From Actinomycetospora corticicola (GTDB taxonomy: Bacteria; Actinomycetota; Actinomycetes; Mycobacteriales; Pseudonocardiaceae): a DNA stretch of 64,000 bases. The position numbers and the translations under genes were made by a program. The notes below the pieces were generated by a model. The model was not told where the DNA came from and made no database searches. It saw only the letters and a list, made by a program, of their open reading frames with translations. The stretch lies in assembly GCF_013409505.1 (NCBI RefSeq), contig NZ_JACCBN010000001.1, positions 3,968,001 through 4,032,000 on the forward strand, read 5' to 3'. Positions 61,313-64,000 of the stretch are shown piece by piece; positions within the stretch are counted from its first letter, which is position 1; every line of letters starts with the position of its first letter.

Positions 61313-63870
61313 TGCGGTCCTCCGTTCCCGACGACGGGCGTGGTGGCGGGGGTGGTCGCGGCGGGTCCGCGGACCTCGACGGCGCCGCCGTGGTGGAGCC
61401 CGAGCCCGGCGAGGGTGACGACCCCACCGGCGACCGGAACGTGCGAGGGCGCCCAGACGACGTCGGCGGGCAGGTCGGCGAGCTCGACCACGAGGTCGAG
61501 CGCCTCGCCGATCCGGGCCGGTTCCCCGGCGACCAGGCCGAGCCGCTCGGCGGTGTCCGCGGCGACCCGGAGGCGGGCCGGGCGGGCGGTGCCGGGCAGG
61601 TCGTTCTCCTCGGCCAGCAGCGCACCGCCGTCGATCAGCTGGCGCCAGGTGGCGAGCCGGACGGAGGACCCGCCGACGGGGGCGGCGGGGGTCGACGGGC
61701 GCGTCGCCGGGGTGGACGGGGTGACCGCCACGGTGCCCAGCTCCGCGAGCTCCGCCGCGGCGGCCTGCGGGGTCTGGGTGAACAGGTCGACGTCCATCTC
61801 GACGGCGAGCGAGTCCAGGACGCGGCAGTCCGGCAGCGTCACCGCGGCCGTGCCGCCGACGCGGCCGGAGCCGCCCTGGCCGGGGTCGATCGTCGTGGCG
61901 AAGGGCCGGTCGCGGCCCTCCCAGTTGCGGTAGGTGCCGCTGCGGTTGACCGCGGGCGCCACCGGCAGCACGACGTCGGCGTGCTCGGTGGCCTCGGAGA
62001 ACACCTGCTCCAGGGAGATCACCACGTCGGCCTCGGCGAGGGCGGCGCGGGCGAGCTCCGGGTCGGGCAGGTCGGCGAGCTCGACGCCGCCGACGACGAG
62101 TCCGGCCAGCTCCCCGTCGCGTGCGGCGGTGAGGATGGCCGTGAGGTCGCGGCCGGGCGTCGTGGGCAGGGCGGGCACGCCCCAGACCTCGGCGACCGCC
62201 TCGCGGGCCGCCGCGTCGTCGACGCGACGGGCCCCGGGCAGCAGGGTCGGCAACGCGCCGGCGTCCACGCCGCCGCGCTCCCCGGCCCGTCGCGGCACCC
62301 ACGCGATGCGGGCCCCGGTCCGGGCGCCCAGCTCGCTGACCGCGGTGAGCAGGCCCGGCACCTCGGCGGCGCGCTCGCCGACGAGCACCACGGCGCCCGG
62401 TGCGGCCAGGGCCGCGGCGAGGTCGTCGGGCAGGTCGGAGAGGGCCGCGGCCTCCTCGCCGGGCGCGGCACCCAGCAGGTGCCCCCCGGTCTTCGCGACG
62501 GCGGGCGTGGTCCAGCTGCCGACGTGCACCACGCGGGTGCCGTGGCGGGAGGCCTTGCGCAGCCGCAGGAAGACGATCGGCGACTCCTCCTCGGGGTCGA
62601 ACGCCACGCACAGCACGGTGCGGGCGGCCTCGAGGTGGGCGTAGGAGACGTGGCTCGGCGCGACGCCCGCGACGTGGCCCGCGAGGAAGTCCAGCTCCTC
62701 GTCGGAGTGGGCGCGGGCCCGCTGGTCGACGTCGTTGGTACGCAGCGCGACCCGGGCGAACTTGGCGTAGGCGTAGGCGTCCTCGACGGTCAGCCGACCG
62801 CCGGGGAGCACCCCGACGCCGGACTTCGCGCCGTGCTCGGTGCCGTCCTCGTCGGTCCGCGGGGCGCCCGCGCCGTCCCGCGCGGCCGCGAGCAGGGCCG
62901 CGGCCCGCTCCAGCGCGTCCACCCACGGGACCGGCGTGAGCACGCCGTCCTCACGGACCATCGGCTGCAGCACCCGCTGCGGCGAGGTGGGGTACCGGAA
63001 GGCGAAGCGGCCCTTGTCGCAGAGCCACTCCTCGTTGACGGTCGGCTCCTCGCCGGCCAGCACGCGGGTGACGCCGCCGCGGCGCCAGTCCCGGCGGGTC
63101 GAGCAGCCCGACGCGCAGTGCTCGCACTGGCCCGGCGTCGAGACGAGGTCGAACGGCCGGGAGCGGAACCGGTAGGAGGCGCTGGTCAGTGCCCCGACCG
63201 GGCAGATCTGGATGGTGTTGCCGGAGAAGTAGGACTGGAACTCCTCGCCGGCGCCCCAGGCCGTCTCCTCCGTGCCGATCTGCTGGTGCGCGCCGCGCTC
63301 GAGGAGCTCGATGAACGGGTCGCCGGCGATCTGGTCGGAGAAGCGGGTGCAGCGCTGGCAGAGCACGCAGCGCTCGCGGTCGAGCAGCACCTCGTCGGAG
63401 ATGGGCAGCGGCTTCTCGAAGTGCCGCTTGTGCTCGTGGAACCGCGACTCGGCCCGCCCCGAGGACATGGCCTGGTTCTGCAGGGGGCACTCGCCGCCCT
63501 TGTCGCAGATCGGGCAGTCCAGCGGGTGGTTGATGAGCAGGAGCTCCATCACGCCCTGCTGCGCCTTGTCGGCGACGGCGCTGGTCACCTGCGTCCGCAC
63601 CACCATGCCGTCGGCGACGGTCATGGTGCAGCTGGCCTGCGGCTTGGGCATCGGCCGCCCGCCCATCTCCACCTCGACCAGGCACTGACGGCAGGCGCCG
63701 GCCGGCTCGAGGAGGGGGTGGTCGCAGAAGCGGGGGACCACGATGCCGAGGCGCTCGCAGGTCCGGATGAGGAGCTCGCCCTTGGGTGCGTCGACGGTGC
63801 GGTCGTCGATCGTCAGCCGGACGTGGCCCTCGGGGACCGGCGGGGCCTCCTGCTCGGGAGCCTGGGTCAT
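61309..63870 (-). CDS. nuoG: NADH-quinone oxidoreductase subunit G
   Basis: An 853-residue electron-transfer subunit. The N-terminal [2Fe-2S] domain has [19 protein letters not shown] near residue 48. The HisCys3 cluster follows in [18 protein letters not shown] near 115, then [13 protein letters not shown] near 168 and the CEHCASGC cluster (N7-type) near 250. The large C-terminal half is a molybdopterin-oxidoreductase-like domain that no longer binds cofactor in complex I. ATG 63870 lies 1 nt after the nuoF stop. Confidence 0.95.
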   Translation of the reverse strand: MTQAPEQEAPPVPEGHVRLTIDDRTVDAPKGELLIRTCERLGIVVPRFCDHPLLEPAGACRQCLVEVEMGGRPMPKPQASCTMTVADGMVVRTQVTSAVADKAQQGVMELLLINHPLDCPICDKGGECPLQNQAMSSGRAESRFHEHKRHFEKPLPISDEVLLDRERCVLCQRCTRFSDQIAGDPFIELLERGAHQQIGTEETAWGAGEEFQSYFSGNTIQICPVGALTSASYRFRSRPFDLVSTPGQCEHCASGCSTRRDWRRGGVTRVLAGEEPTVNEEWLCDKGRFAFRYPTSPQRVLQPMVREDGVLTPVPWVDALERAAALLAAARDGAGAPRTDEDGTEHGAKSGVGVLPGGRLTVEDAYAYAKFARVALRTNDVDQRARAHSDEELDFLAGHVAGVAPSHVSYAHLEAARTVLCVAFDPEEESPIVFLRLRKASRHGTRVVHVGSWTTPAVAKTGGHLLGAAPGEEAAALSDLPDDLAAALAAPGAVVLVGERAAEVPGLLTAVSELGARTGARIAWVPRRAGERGGVDAGALPTLLPGARRVDDAAAREAVAEVWGVPALPTTPGRDLTAILTAARDGELAGLVVGGVELADLPDPELARAALAEADVVISLEQVFSEATEHADVVLPVAPAVNRSGTYRNWEGRDRPFATTIDPGQGGSGRVGGTAAVTLPDCRVLDSLAVEMDVDLFTQTPQAAAAELAELGTVAVTPSTPATRPSTPAAPVGGSSVRLATWRQLIDGGALLAEENDLPGTARPARLRVAADTAERLGLVAGEPARIGEALDLVVELADLPADVVWAPSHVPVAGGVVTLAGLGLHHGGAVEVRGPAATTPATTPVVGNGGPQ

Positions 63871-63871
63871 G

Positions 63872-64000
63872 TCAGTGCGCTCCGGCGAGAACTCGGTCCG
63901 AGGACACCTGCTGGGAGGAGCAGAGGTCCAGGAACTCCTGGCGGAAGTACTTGATGCCGCTGGTGATCGGGGAGACGGCGCCGTCGCCCAGGGCGCAGAA
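63872..64000 (-). CDS. nuoF: NADH-quinone oxidoreductase subunit F, C-terminal end (gene runs off the window)
   Basis: The last 42 codons are present. They begin FCALGDGAVSPITSGIKYFR, which matches the conserved end of NuoF after its cluster-binding Cys region (the C in FCALGD is a 4Fe-4S ligand). The tail continues through QEFLDLCSSQQVSSDRV and ends AGAH. NuoF holds FMN and the NADH site. nuoG starts just after its stop codon. Most of the gene lies outside. Confidence 0.9.
   Translation of the reverse strand, partial: FCALGDGAVSPITSGIKYFRQEFLDLCSSQQVSSDRVLAGAH

Overview
The window is a 64 kb piece of a very GC-rich actinobacterial chromosome. Gene content and order point to the Pseudonocardiales (Pseudonocardia or Actinomycetospora-like), by inference only. 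The evidence is a rpmG-hadA-hadB-(tRNA-Trp)-secE-nusG neighbourhood, a DprE2-like arabinan-precursor reductase, an F420-type luciferase-like oxidoreductase, a full nuo operon with a polyprenyl diphosphate synthase downstream, and korAB with htpX nearby. GTG starts are frequent and several genes look leaderless.

Layout. 0-4 kb: translation/secretion core on the minus strand (nusG, secE, tRNA-Trp, hadB, hadA, rpmG, tRNA-Met, tRNA-Thr) with a divergent aspartate aminotransferase. 3.8-8.6 kb: a degenerate-GGDEF/EAL c-di-GMP protein, CinA and an epoxide-hydrolase-like enzyme. 8.6-27.7 kb: a dense lipid-catabolic region with hydrolase, two acyl-CoA ligases, aldehyde dehydrogenase, TetR, cytochrome P450 and its small ferredoxin, acyl-CoA dehydrogenase, F420-dependent oxidoreductase, AraC and TetR regulators, thiolase, FadB, alpha-methylacyl-CoA racemase and a PhaC-like hydrolase. 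27.7-44.8 kb: mixed accessory and housekeeping genes (small regulator, aldo/keto reductase, DprE2, a PII-like protein, tRNA-Tyr, YajQ, ECF42-type sigma factor with a YCII protein, TSUP exporter, Clp-N protein, MpaB-type oxygenase, RmlA, SDR, deacetylase, duplicated DUF998 membrane protein, a GH172-EVE-KptA gene set, a tandem pair of unknown paralogues, HtpX). 44.8-64 kb: thioesterase, enoyl-CoA hydratase, KorAB, a patatin gene bracketed by inverted repeat arrays, RarD, polyprenyl synthase and nuoN-M-L-K-J-I-H-G with the end of nuoF.

The lipid region reads as one pathway: terminal oxidation of a hydrophobic chain (P450 plus ferredoxin), aldehyde to acid (ALDH), CoA activation (FadD), epimerisation of a 2-methyl centre (racemase), then beta-oxidation (FadE, FadB, FadA). 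Similar imperfect palindromes lie in the TetR/ALDH gap and upstream of the ferredoxin-P450 pair, suggesting one TetR controls both. A second TetR gene has a perfect 24-bp palindrome upstream, in the gap it shares with the thiolase-FadB pair. The most unusual items are the repeat-bracketed patatin gene, whose ORF ends run into the repeats; the GH172-EVE-RNA 2'-phosphotransferase overlap group; an unrecognised tandem paralogue pair; and a PII-like protein lacking the usual T-loop. All calls come from reading the sequence; no database search was run.
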